The notes under the pieces: generated by a model | The model's database searches: none | What the model was told of the DNA's origin: nothing | Seen by the model: only the letters and a program-made list of their open reading frames with translations | Source: Elmis aenea | Taxonomy: Eukaryota; Arthropoda; Insecta; Coleoptera; Elmidae | Assembly: GCA_947652605.1 (NCBI GenBank) | Contig: OX393583.1 | Span: 12,317,222 to 12,381,221, forward strand | Direction of reading: 5' to 3' | DNA: 64,000 bases | Made by a program: the position numbers and the translations under genes | Shown here: positions 55,458 to 64,000 of the stretch, one piece after another | How positions within the stretch are numbered: the stretch's first letter is position 1 | Layout: each line of letters starts with the position of its first letter

Positions 55458-56800
55458 CAGGGTGTTTCGTAAAAAATGCGAGAAAGTTCAGGAGGTGATT
55501 CCTTATCGAAAATTTAGAGGGATCTTCTATACCGGGTGATTCAGTTTGACTGTCGCACCCCTATAACTTTTTAATTATTGAAAATAACCCCAACAAACCT
55601 TATATATTTGGAAACGGCGACAAATTCTCTATTAAGTGATGTTCATTTGTTATCTCTACGATGATGTATGTCAAATCCGCGATAGCAACTGTTTTTTTTT
55701 TAAATTACATAGTATACATGTTTTTGTTAATTCGGGTAGAGAATTTAATTCTGAATCCGACCATGTATTAAAAAAGTCTGCATACATAAGAAAATTTTCG
55801 AGAAAAATCAGTTCAAAGTTTATTAAAATTATGGCAAAGTCATAACATAACAAAAAACGATCAAATCTTAAAAATTATACAATAACTATCAATGCAAATG
55901 TATTAAAAATTAATTTTTAATAAAAATAAAAACAAATAATAAACGTCGACATAAAAAATTAGACTTTGATTTCAATCAAGCAGTTACAAATAGAGAACGC
56001 GAAGGGCGGTCACTTTGAATACATTTTTGATAACATAAGGTTTAAAATATTTATTTTGATATTTAGGCTCAAAACAAATAAAACTCACAAAAGGTCCTTA
56101 TAAAGCTAAAGAGTGCCTTGAAATAAAATACAATTTAGTTTTGACATTTAACGCAAATTTTAACTAATGTAAAAGTAAAACATTAAATCAAAATAAACCA
56201 AAATTTGTTAATTTTTAAAGAGCAGCTTTTCGTCTAATGATTATGGCACATTTTTTTAAAATTGACTTGACAATTTTAATCAAAATACTTATATACAATA
56301 AAAACAATACAAAAGTCGAATTTTAAGTTTTACAAAATTATTTTTACAACCAATTTATTTTAGGCAATTGTTTATTGGTAATTTTTATATAGAATTTTTA
56401 CCTAAAACAAAATATTTAAAGATTATAATAAGTTTAATAATAATATATGTACTTAACAATAATAAAATAAATTGGATTATACATATTTTCAAAATGTCCT
56501 CCATTTTTTTGTAAACACAATCTGTCTCTTTTAATAATACTTCTGTTATAATCTTATAATAATCTATTATAATCTTTAAATGTTTTGTTTTAATTAAATA
56601 TTCGATTTAAAAAATTACAAATTTCATGTTATTTTTGTTATTCGTTGAACAAATGCCTAAAATAAATAAACCTTAATTTTACCGCTTCCCTTTAGGGGGG
56701 CGCAACTCCTAAAGGAGACGTTTAAGCAAAAAATTATATAAAAGACACCCCTTAATTTTCGATAAGGAATCACCTCCAGATTATTTTTTTTCTATAATTT
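55458..56800. mobile_element. Element H, copy 2
   Basis: CAGGGTGTTTCGTAAAAAAT (55458) starts right after G, sharing TA. The GGAGGTGATTCCTTATCG block (55490) is mirrored near 56758-56775. A CCGGGTGATTCAGTTTGAC left end (about 55534) and the repeat at 56043-56220 (the mariner host family) lie inside. The right terminus is degenerate. Confidence 0.55.
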
Positions 56801-57038
56801 TGCACAACTTTTGTGATTTACGCTATTATCTTACTCTTATAATAGCAGAATTACTCGCGTAACGTTGTAGATTATGTAAGTGCATGCGAGTACTTCTTTC
56901 TTTAATTTGGACGAAATTCCAACGTCTTATCAACTTCAGGTATGATCAGAAAAAGTGTGGGTTGAGTCTTGAGTTTTTCGAGTGTTGAGTTCTGTTATAA
57001 TAAACGTTTTTTTACGATAACTTTTTAATTGAAATATA
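56801..57038. other. No recognisable feature
   Basis: Short unassigned stretch of intron 4. Confidence 0.3.
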
Positions 57039-57128
57039 CAGGGTGCGTTTTATGTTCCAGGCAGATGTTATTTTAATAACTTTTAAATGAAACACAATTT
57101 TATAATTTATATTTTATCTTTGATTATA

Positions 57129-58418
57129 CCGGGTGTAAATGAAGTGTGGTACACCCCCTTTTTTTTCTTTAGTTTTGATTTTAAATAAATGAAATTTTAG
57201 ACATATGATATGTGCAAAAAACCGGGCTTTTTGAGCCGTTGCACACATTTGTTTCACTTCCGGTTTTGCCGGAAATGACCCCAACTTTGTTATTTTAAAT
57301 GGAACACACTGTATATTTTTATATTTTTGGAAAGAGGAAGTGATTTTTGATACAACTGCACTATTTTCGTTAATTTTTATAACCTCAAAATTTTTTTAAA
57401 ACAAAATTTAGTTTTTTATTAAGAGTGCCGTGGCCTGCACAAATTGATTTTTATTATGTCAACAATTGTTCAAAAAGGTTTTTGTAAATTTTAAACGATA
57501 TTTAGGTTACTTTAATCGGCTTTGAAGGTTGCGGAATCGGTTTTTTGACAAAAAGTCAATTTTTTTAAATGGAATTATGCTGGTACTAGCGGTTATTTAA
57601 ATCAAGCATCTTCTAACGAATCTATCGATACCAATAACTAGTATTTTTATTAAGAATCTACTTCAAAAATTTCAAATTATTGTGAAAATTTATTAAGAGA
57701 TCTTTTTAATCGCAGTAATCTAATTATATAAAAATAAGTACCAAAATTTTTAGACTTTTTAATTAAATGACTATAGTAGTTAAACATAAAACAACGATCA
57801 TTTGTTTTGTTTTAGTTATGCACAGTGTACTGCGATTAACAGGATCTCTTAATAAATTTTCACAATAATTTGAAATTTTTGAAGTAGATTCTTAATAAAA
57901 ATATAAGTTATTGGTATTGATGGATTCGTTAAAAGATGCTCCATTTAAATAACCGCTAGTACCAGCATGGTTCCATTTAAAAAAATCGACTTTTCGTCAA
58001 AAAACCGATTCCGCAACCTTCAAAGCCGATTAAAGTAACCTAAATGTCATTTAAAATTTACAAAAACGTTTTTTGGACAATTGTTGACATAATAAAAATC
58101 AATTTGTGCAGGTCACGGCACTCTTAACCCAAAATTAAATTTTGTTTTAAAAAAATGTTGAGGTTATAAAAATTAACCAAAATAGTGCAGTTGTATCCAA
58201 AATCGCTTCCTCATTCCAAAAATGTAAAAATATACAGGGTGTTCTATTTAAAATAACAAAGTTGGGGTCATTTCCGGCGAAACCGGAAGTGAAACAAATG
58301 TGTGCAACGGCTCAAAAAGCCCGGTTTTTTGCACATATCATATGTCTAAATTTTCATTTATTTAAAATCAAAACTAAAGAAAAAAAAAGGGGGTGTACCA
58401 CACTTCATTTACACCCGG
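57129..58418. mobile_element. Palindrome I within J
   Basis: CCGGGTGTAAATGAAGTGTG (57129) mirrors CACTTCATTTACACCCGG (58418), TA-flanked. The flanks are also mirrored (ATCTTTGATTA / TAATCAAAGAT), so I lies at the symmetry centre of J. Internal boundaries CACACTG-TA (about 57306) and TA-CAGGGTGTTC (58233) are mirrored too. Confidence 0.72.
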
Positions 58419-58676
58419 TATAATCAAAGATAAAATAGTGCAGTTGTATCCAAAATCGCTTCCTCATTCCAAAAATGTAAAAATATACAGGGTGTTCTAT
58501 TTAAAATAACAAAGTTGGGGTCATTTCCGGCGAAACCGGAAGTGAAACAAATGTGTGCAACGGCTCAAAAAGCCCGGTTTTTTGCACATATCATATGTCT
58601 AAATTTTCATTTATTTAAAATCAAAACTAAAGAAAAAAAAGGGGGTGTACCACACCTCATTTACACCCGGTATAGT
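58183..58676 (+). repeat. Tandem duplication of about 250 bp
   Basis: The right arm of I, from AATAGTGCAGTTGTATCC to TTTACACCCGGTAT, occurs twice (58183-about 58431 and about 58434-58676) with only a few differences. Confidence 0.85.
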
Positions 58677-58689
58677 CTTTACCATTATG

Positions 58690-59110
58690 TGTATTGAATA
58701 TAATGTCGATCAAGTGGCGCAAACGCGAGCTCTTTCAAGCATATTTTTCATAAAATTCTCGCAGACCTCTGGTATTTCCGCAATGTCTTTTCGAATGTTG
58801 TCCTTAAGCATCGGGATTGTGGTTGGTTTGTTGGTGTACATCTTTTCCTTCAAGTACCCTTATAGGAAATAATCGGGGGCGGTCAAATCAGGGCATCATG
58901 GCGGCCAGTCAATATCACCACTTTTTGAAATTATTCGGCGGGGAAAAGTTTCTCGCAAAATTTGCATCGTAGCACGAGCTGTGTGTGATGTGGCACCGTC
59001 CTGTTGGAAGAACATGTGCTGTAGGCCCAATCGATCCAATTCGGGCACAAGAAAGTTTACCAACATGTCAGGATAGCGATCACCAATAACTGTTTTAACA
59101 CAAAATCAAT
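58690..59110 (-). pseudogene. Mariner-superfamily transposase, C-terminal half
   Basis: Minus strand, one frame of about 130 codons with two internal stops. It includes QHMFFQQDGATSHTARATMQ (second catalytic Asp), WPP*CPDLTAPDYFL*GYLK (third Asp; the stops replace an Arg and probably a Trp), and NKPTTIPMLKDNIRKDIAEI. I count 41 residues from the second Asp to the D of APDYF, which would make it a DD41D-type member. It is related to the fragments at 34146-34421 and 39380-39565. The N-terminal half is absent. Confidence 0.75.
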
Positions 59111-59317
59111 ATAAATATAAATTCGAATTAAAATAACCTAACGTAACTGTCAAATGGAACTTTTATAATGAATTTTTACGCTTAATAAATGAGACCGCCA
59201 AGTAATTTTAACATATTTGGGTTCAGCAAGTCTAGTTTTATTAGCCCACGCAATTTTATCAATTTCCGACAAAGTCCGCTAAAGTGAAGTAGTTCCGTTC
59301 AAAAATGTTTAAGTTCC

Positions 59318-59400
59318 TGTCGCCCAGTTGACCGTCGCCAAGTTGGCACGTCGCCCAGTTGACCGTCGCGTCGCCCAGTTTGCGTCGCCCAGTTGACCGT
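59318..59400 (-). repeat. GTCGCCCAGTTGACC short tandem repeat
   Basis: About five irregular copies of a 15-bp unit (GTCGCCCAGTTGACC and shorter variants) inside the right arm of J. Confidence 0.7.
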
Positions 59401-59775
59401 GTCCGTTCACGAACGGCAGGCTTTTTGGTGGGCGCGGGAAATACACAATATGAAGACATAACACCACAGAGGAGTGAGAAGGAACGTATCACTCCATACG
59501 ATTCTCAAACATTAAGAAATAATGCTTCAAAAAATTAATTTTTTTTCGTCGCTGCTCGTAAATTTTAACAGTATTTGTAAACAAGACACGGTGTATTAGC
59601 TCGAATCGGGCCCATTTTGTAACACCGGGCCCCGGAAATTAGTCCCGTCTCCCCCCTCCCTTTGTGATAGTCTCAGCTGACAAATCAAAATGGCCGCCAA
59701 ACAAAATCGGTCTGGAACATAAAACGCACCCGTAGTTATCTTGCGTGTATATTGATTGTATTTTTTTTTTTACAG

Positions 59776-60221
59776 CAACCCCAAAATCTATCCCAACCGC
59801 CATTGTCGACGCAATCAACGCAAAACTGGAACGAACTAATGGCCATTTTGGAGAAAATTCAACAACAACCTTTTTTGACAACAATTCTCTGCTACCAACT
59901 ATAGACATCTGCACCATAGAATTCCTCAGTAACTACACCAACAAAAGACATTTCATCAGTCGTCACAGGGACGCGTGCAACTTAAAAAAAATCCAAGCGG
60001 AGAGCCAAAGGCTCCTTCAAAAGGAACAAGTCGAAAGAATTACAAACGGCAGCCTCCATTTTAGACACGAGAAACATCTCATAGAGAAAAACAGCAGATT
60101 CCAATTCCCAGACTCGGATCCTCGCTCAAGGATAGTCGGCAAAAGACTTATCATGACACACCAAGAAGTACAAAATTACATTCAAATGCAAAACAAAAAC
60201 TTCACGTCTAATGAGAGATAA
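59776..60221 (+). CDS. ana: TGF-beta-propeptide-like secreted protein, exon 5 (terminal)
   Basis: Residues 337-484 and the TAA stop (60219-60221). The acceptor TTTTTTTACAG has a strong pyrimidine tract. The T of exon 4 plus CA makes a Ser codon, and the frame runs 147 codons to the stop. Sequence such as TPKSIPTAIVDAINAKLERT and TIDICTIEFLSNYTNKRHFI is novel to me. Two Cys, several sequons (Asn364 and the NYT, NGS and NFT sites) and a basic, Gln-rich tail. The seven-Cys cystine-knot domain (CxGxC...CxC) that follows the propeptide in TGF-beta ligands is absent, so the product is propeptide-only. The total length of 484 is close to the about 474 residues I recall for Drosophila Anachronism, a secreted glial glycoprotein that holds neuroblasts quiescent. 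An alternative is an uncharacterised insect propeptide paralogue. Confidence 0.72.
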
Positions 60222-60545
60222 TTTTCGCGTATTAGGTTAAAATTTTGCAATAGACTGTTCGCGCGTTTAAAGAACTAGAAGACTGCGTTAAAAGTTAACT
60301 AGGAAGTGAAAGAATTGCCTTAAATTTAACATGTGTTTTATGATTTTAAAAAATATATAACTATTTATGTGACAAAAACACAATGACTATATCATAACCT
60401 CTTTTAATCAAAAGTTAACGTTTAGTGTTTTATTTATGTATCGTTTAGTGTGCTCCTAGCCTACTAGACTACTTATAATAGTTTAAAGTTGATGTATATA
60501 TTTGTAAATTTTAATGTAATTAATAAATACTTTTTGTAATTGAGA
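60222..60545 (+). other. 3' UTR and poly(A) signal
   Basis: AT-rich sequence without transposon ends follows the stop. AATAAA at 60522-60527 is the best polyadenylation signal, with a T/G-rich stretch (TACTTTTTGTAATTGAG) just after, so cleavage near 60540-60550 is likely. Confidence 0.55.
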
Positions 60546-61095
60546 CTTTTTGGACTCAAGCAGAGCAGCAGAGGTATCTATTGGAAGCGCGAGCCAATTT
60601 GAAAATTTGGAACACTTCGTAGGCCAGGCATGTCAAACTCGCGGCCCGCAGGCCGCATTCGGCCCACCAACAAGTAGTCTAGTCTGCGGTCCTCCCAGAT
60701 TGGTAACCATAAAGGTTATTTAATCTTTGACAATGACGGATTTTAAAAAAATTAAATTATACATAAATGAATAAAACTACAACTAGTCTTAAAGACTAAC
60801 CAGCAGCTTATTTTTAACTTAAATTACTACTTGCAATCTCCACAACTCTGACCCAGCGCCCATTCACTCTTTTAGTCTGATGATGTACATTTGTTTTTTC
60901 TGCACACCAACTACTTTAACCGAGAACTAGCACTGCACTACACTAGATCGTGTGGTTTTGATCGCTTGAGTCGGACGGTTCTACACTGTGGTGGGGGAAC
61001 CAAGGAATTCAGCGCTGTTGTCAAATTTCGCCTAGCAACTCGCGTTCGGAAATGGCATCGTTGGAGACCTTACTTTTTAATACGCCCTCGTATAT
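60546..61095. repeat. hAT terminus and unassigned intergenic sequence
   Basis: CAGGCATGTCAAACTCGCGG at 60625, continuing with GGCCCGC / GCGGCCC-type repeats, is a Charlie/SPIN-like hAT end without a nearby partner. The rest is unassigned. Confidence 0.45.
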
Positions 61096-61275
61096 TAATA
61101 TAACGAAGACAAAGGCTATAGCGAAAAATCAAATAATGCTCGACCAAAAAATGATAGAGCATGTAGCGAATTTTAAATATTTAGGAACAATAATTGCAGA
61201 GAATGGTAAATTGGAGGAACATCTGTATAATAGAATAGCGGCAGCGACGAAATTTCACTACGTCACCAATAAATG
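61096..61275 (+). mobile_element. LINE copy 2, first part
   Basis: It matches 25187-25387 of the LINE (INITKTK... then MLDQKMIEHVANFKYLGTII), is about 90 percent similar, and starts abruptly (5' truncated). It is interrupted at AATAAATG by the hAT element and resumes at 63122. Confidence 0.8.
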
Positions 61276-61392
61276 CAGTAGCGTAGCAAGGGGGGGGGCG
61301 GTCCGCCCCGGGCGGCACGTTTTTTGGGGCGGCACTTTTAGTCTACTCAAATGGGGTAAAAATGAAAATCTCGGAGTAATGAGGGATCAGTA

Positions 61393-62540
61393 CTTCAGCG
61401 GCGTGCGGTCCATGGATGCGTTGGATGCGGCGCATCCCCTAAAATTCACGTCAAGAATTTTTTTTTTCCGTATCATATTTGAATTTCGTGTAGCTTTATT
61501 TCGCTTTGATTTTATTTTTTGTTACGTGATAATTTTATTATTTTATTATATACGATGTTTTGCCTGCTCGAAAATTTGCGTTATATAATCTACATCCAGC
61601 GAGCGGCTGACTAAATGTGTGCGATGCACAGCGCTAGCGATTGTGAACCCGACTGAGGGATGCGTTTCTGATTGTGGATTCGAAATTTGCGTTCTTGGCG
61701 CATGCGCACTGCGATGCAGTCCCTAGTCTATTGCCCGCATCGTTGCTTTACTTAACAGCTACGAGAAGCGATTACTCTTATGGTTCCTCTCTGTGGGGCA
61801 ACTAATATTGTAGGGCAGCCGCACTCGATTGATATTACCGCACGCTACAAAATAATCATTTCCGTTGTAAATTGATTTTTGTTTACTTTCTTTAAATCAA
61901 GCTTCTTCTATTTAAATAAGCTTAACTCTATTTTTAGTGTACTGTTTCGCTACTTAGAATTTTGATTATTATTTAATACGACCCATAATATGGATGAAAC
62001 TGTGGTTAATAATAATTGCAATTTTTGATTGAAAATTTAAAGAATATGAAAAAAAAATTCCGGATTTTCTATAACAATCACTTCAGCCAACTTATAGAAA
62101 ATACTTTGATTTTATGAAGTTAAAAAGTCAATTAGTTTACGTGTACTCGACTCCCGACTTTCATTTAAAATCAATAAATTGCATAAAATAATTAATTGTG
62201 AAAGATGAGCTAAAAGATGTTTTGACAGAAGTATTTAAATTAATACAATTAATTTGCACTATACCTTCCACGAGCGCATCGGCTGAACGATCGTTTTCGA
62301 CAATGAAAAGAATAAAAACATTCACCAGAAGTAGCCAAAATGACGATAGACTGTCTGCTCTCGCTTTAATATCAATTGAAAAAAAATTGTTGCTAAATAT
62401 GAAAAATGAAAAAAGATTGTATGATGTTGCTATAGACGAATTTTGTAAAAAAGATCGTAGAATAAAATTAATTTTAAAAAAAATAAATAGTTTGTTTTTT
62501 TGGACAGCATCCCCTGGTTGAAAAGTCACCGGACGCCACT
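61393..62540 (+). mobile_element. hAT element (inner) with transposase tail
   Basis: CAGCGGCGTGCGGTCCATGG (61396) and CACCGGACGCCACT (ending 62540) are imperfect inverted ends. GATCAGTA occurs directly on both sides (61385-61392, 62541-62548), an 8-bp duplication, although three bases separate it from the left CAG. It encodes the end of a hAT transposase. Confidence 0.75.
62198..62521 (+). pseudogene. hAT transposase C-terminal dimerisation domain
   Basis: Plus-strand frame of 107 codons: LIQLICTIPSTSASAERSFS, TMKRIKTFTRSSQNDDRLSA, LALISIEKKLL. (T/A)SASAERSFS..KRIK...R....DRLS.LAL.SIE is the conserved hAT family dimerisation motif, closest to the MYM-type (ZMYM1-like) group. The start codon is arbitrary; upstream catalytic sequence has been deleted. 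The frame ends close to the element terminus, as expected. Confidence 0.85.
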
Positions 62541-63121
62541 GATCAGTAGATATAATAATCAGTACCGACACTAGCGCTATTAAATTCATAAAAATTCATT
62601 TAAAAAAAAGACTTCTTGTCGAAGTTACAGGGTAAAACGGGCTAGTCGACCTGGCTACACTAAAAACCCGCCCCCTTGTAACGATAGAAATTCAAAGTAA
62701 TAAAATTTATGATAGGGTACAACCATTCAAGAAAATTTCAAACAATTCATTTATGTTAGGCATTAAATTTCATGCAGTTTTAAACTCTATTGTAACAGGG
62801 ATTTTTCACCCTTATTAAAAATAATTTCGTGGGAGTGGTGGCGATCTGATTAAAGAAAATAAAAATCAGAAAAGGTTCTACTGTAAAACAGTAATTTTGG
62901 AAGATGATAAAGTATTCCCCATTATTTAACTTTGCTTTAAAACACGTTTGAACGTCTAAAATTTAAAAAAAAATCGCCTGCGGCGCATTCTGTTTTTCCC
63001 CCCACTTTTTTGTGTCGATCTCTGCTAGCTTTTGGCAAAAATCAAAAATTAGCAACATTTTTTTATAGGGACGGCAATTTCAGGGACCGCCCGGGCGGCA
63101 CAACCTCTAGCTACGCCACTG

Positions 63122-63625
63122 AATAAATGATTGATAAGTAAGAAGGAAATATCAAAAGAAACGAAGACACGGGTGTTTATTGCGTGTAAGTACCCATCCC
63201 CACATACAGTTCAGAAACTTGGAAACTAACACAAAAACAAAAACAGACACAGGAAATAAGATTTCTGAGAAGAATATAGGGATGTAGTCTGATCGATAAA
63301 ATCAGTAACGAAAAAATTCAAAATAACCTAGGAGTAACAGATATTAAAAAAGAGATGGAATTGGACATCTACTACGCATCCCAGAAAGTAGATACGCGAA
63401 AATAGGATGGAACCCATTTTCCATTGATGGAGGGAAAAAGATATAGAGGAAGACCAAGAATAAAATGGGAAAAAGAAGTGAGGTAGAGACTAGAAGAAAA
63501 AGGAGTCAGTTGGAGAGATGTGCCACAATTAGCTAACGATAGGCAGGAGTGGAGAAACATAACACAGAAATAGAAAAACATACCTCGACACCGAAAGGTA
63601 CAAGAGGAACCGATTAAGAAGCAAA
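63122..63625 (+). mobile_element. LINE copy 2, second part
   Basis: It resumes at AATAAATGATTGATAAGTAA and follows the LINE 3' end (25381-25890) through the GRPRIKWEKEV region and 3' UTR to GATTAAGAAGCAAAATC. Stops and small deletions show it is older than the copy at 23764; the AAG tail is eroded. Confidence 0.8.
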
Positions 63626-63875
63626 ATCTTTTTGTCCGTTCCATATATTCTTTTCTTAACTGTTTTGATAACCCTTTTCCCTTAAAATTATAAAAGTAAC
63701 ATTAAGGTAAGCATCCAACAAAATCAGTGTATTTAAAAATATGAACACGACAACGAGCATAGTCCAATGTAATTTATTAATTTAAATCACAATCTACAAG
63801 TAAGTAAGTAATTGAATAAGTGTATCAAAGCGGTACAAACACTTCGTTAGTGTTATTGTACTTCACGGATAAGAC
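63626..63875 (+). promoter_or_regulatory. Upstream region of the second gene
   Basis: Unique sequence between LINE copy 2 and the next ATG. No clear TATA box; a CGGATAAGACATG context precedes the start. The promoter position cannot be fixed. Confidence 0.3.
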
Positions 63876-63972
63876 ATGAGTGTCTTTAAGACATCCAGGC
63901 AAGCTTTATTTGTCGCGATTTTCATTGTTTCTATTAAATGCTATGTGGCTACCGACGCTGAGAATGCAACAG
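63876..63972 (+). CDS. First coding exon of a second secreted protein (partial gene)
   Basis: ATG at 63876 opens MSVFKTSRQALFVAIFIVSI followed by KCYVATDAENAT: a basic N-terminus, a hydrophobic core of about 12 residues and a likely signal-peptidase site near CYVA. The exon ends ACA G with donor GTAAAA at 63973 (phase 1), and the next exon lies outside the window. 32 codons plus one base are visible. It has the same orientation and the same exon design (signal peptide alone, then a donor) as the upstream gene and starts 3.3 kb after that gene ends, so it could be a tandem relative; this is inference. It is too short to identify the protein. Confidence 0.5.
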
Positions 63973-64000
63973 GTAAAAAAACACTTTGTATTCATTTTAT

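Larger units (their letters stand above)
57039..59732. mobile_element. Element J, carrying dead transposase and palindrome I
   Basis: CAGGGTGCGTTTTATGTTCC (57039) mirrors GGAACATAAAACGCACCCG (ending 59732), TA-flanked. Inside are palindrome I (57129-58418), a tandem duplication and a minus-strand transposase pseudogene. The right part also includes a GGGCCCGGTGTTAC-type repeat (59590-59650). The end lies only 43 bp before exon 5. Confidence 0.68.
61276..63121. mobile_element. hAT element (outer), inserted in LINE copy 2
   Basis: CAGTAGCGTAGCAAGG (61276) mirrors CTCTAGCTACGCCACTG (ending 63121), with the exact 8-bp duplication AATAAATG (61268-61275, 63122-63129). Subterminal GGGCGGCAC repeats. 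Another hAT (61393-62540) sits inside. Its right interior matches the fragment at 30488-30600. Confidence 0.88.

Noticed and set aside
53777..60221. Mature TGF-beta ligand domain at the C-terminus
   Set aside because: No CxGxC or CxC motif and only two Cys in the last exon; a stop codon and AATAAA follow.

Overview
The window reads as insect nuclear DNA. It is AT-rich and intron-rich, with GT-AG splice sites that keep phase, arthropod-type transposons (mariner, hAT, PIF/Harbinger, pogo-like, non-LTR) and short TTAGG/TCAGG telomere-type motifs. A beetle or another insect with a large, transposon-swollen genome fits best, but the sequence does not prove the order. There are no bacterial operons, CRISPR arrays, rRNAs or recognisable tRNAs.

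One host gene occupies almost everything. Five plus-strand coding exons (730-1118, 37811-37998, 43568-43807, 53777-53968, 59776-60221) join in frame, with intron phases 2, 1, 1, 1, into a 484-residue secreted protein. It has a signal peptide, several N-glycosylation sequons and a TGF-beta propeptide-like fold, but no cystine-knot ligand domain before its stop codon and poly(A) signal. Architecture and length suggest the insect glial glycoprotein Anachronism; that assignment is from memory and needs a search. A second plus-strand gene begins at 63876 with a signal-peptide exon and runs out of the window.

The four introns (36.7, 5.6, 10.0 and 5.8 kb) and the 3' flank are almost entirely nested transposable elements. 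(1) A group of TA-flanked long inverted-repeat elements with ends of the form CAGGGTG...CACCCTG makes up much of introns 1-4; several are concentric palindromes, one inside the centre of the next (32982-37609 is the best case), and dead mariner-superfamily transposase pieces sit in some of the loops. (2) At least seven hAT-type elements have exact 8-bp target duplications (1745-2725, 17632-18912, 22221-22867, 35019-36385, 46276-47501, 49407-51720, 51755-53626), and another in the 3' flank (61276-63121) carries a further hAT inside it. (3) A complete 1265-bp mariner (11281-12545) is interrupted by a single stop codon. (4) A 5'-truncated non-LTR element with a 661-codon reverse transcriptase frame (23764-25906) lies between 114-bp direct repeats. 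(5) A PIF/Harbinger element (45443-48151) has a MADF gene and a DDE gene split by a hAT.

The most unusual signals are the concentric TA-delimited palindromes, a TTAGG/TCAGG tract at the centre of a minisatellite-armed palindrome (9629-10170), and an 85-bp insertion with a 12-bp duplication that resembles a decayed hammerhead ribozyme (17854-17938), whose empty site is preserved elsewhere in the same gene. Element boundaries given with matching target duplications were read base by base; other repeat limits are approximate.
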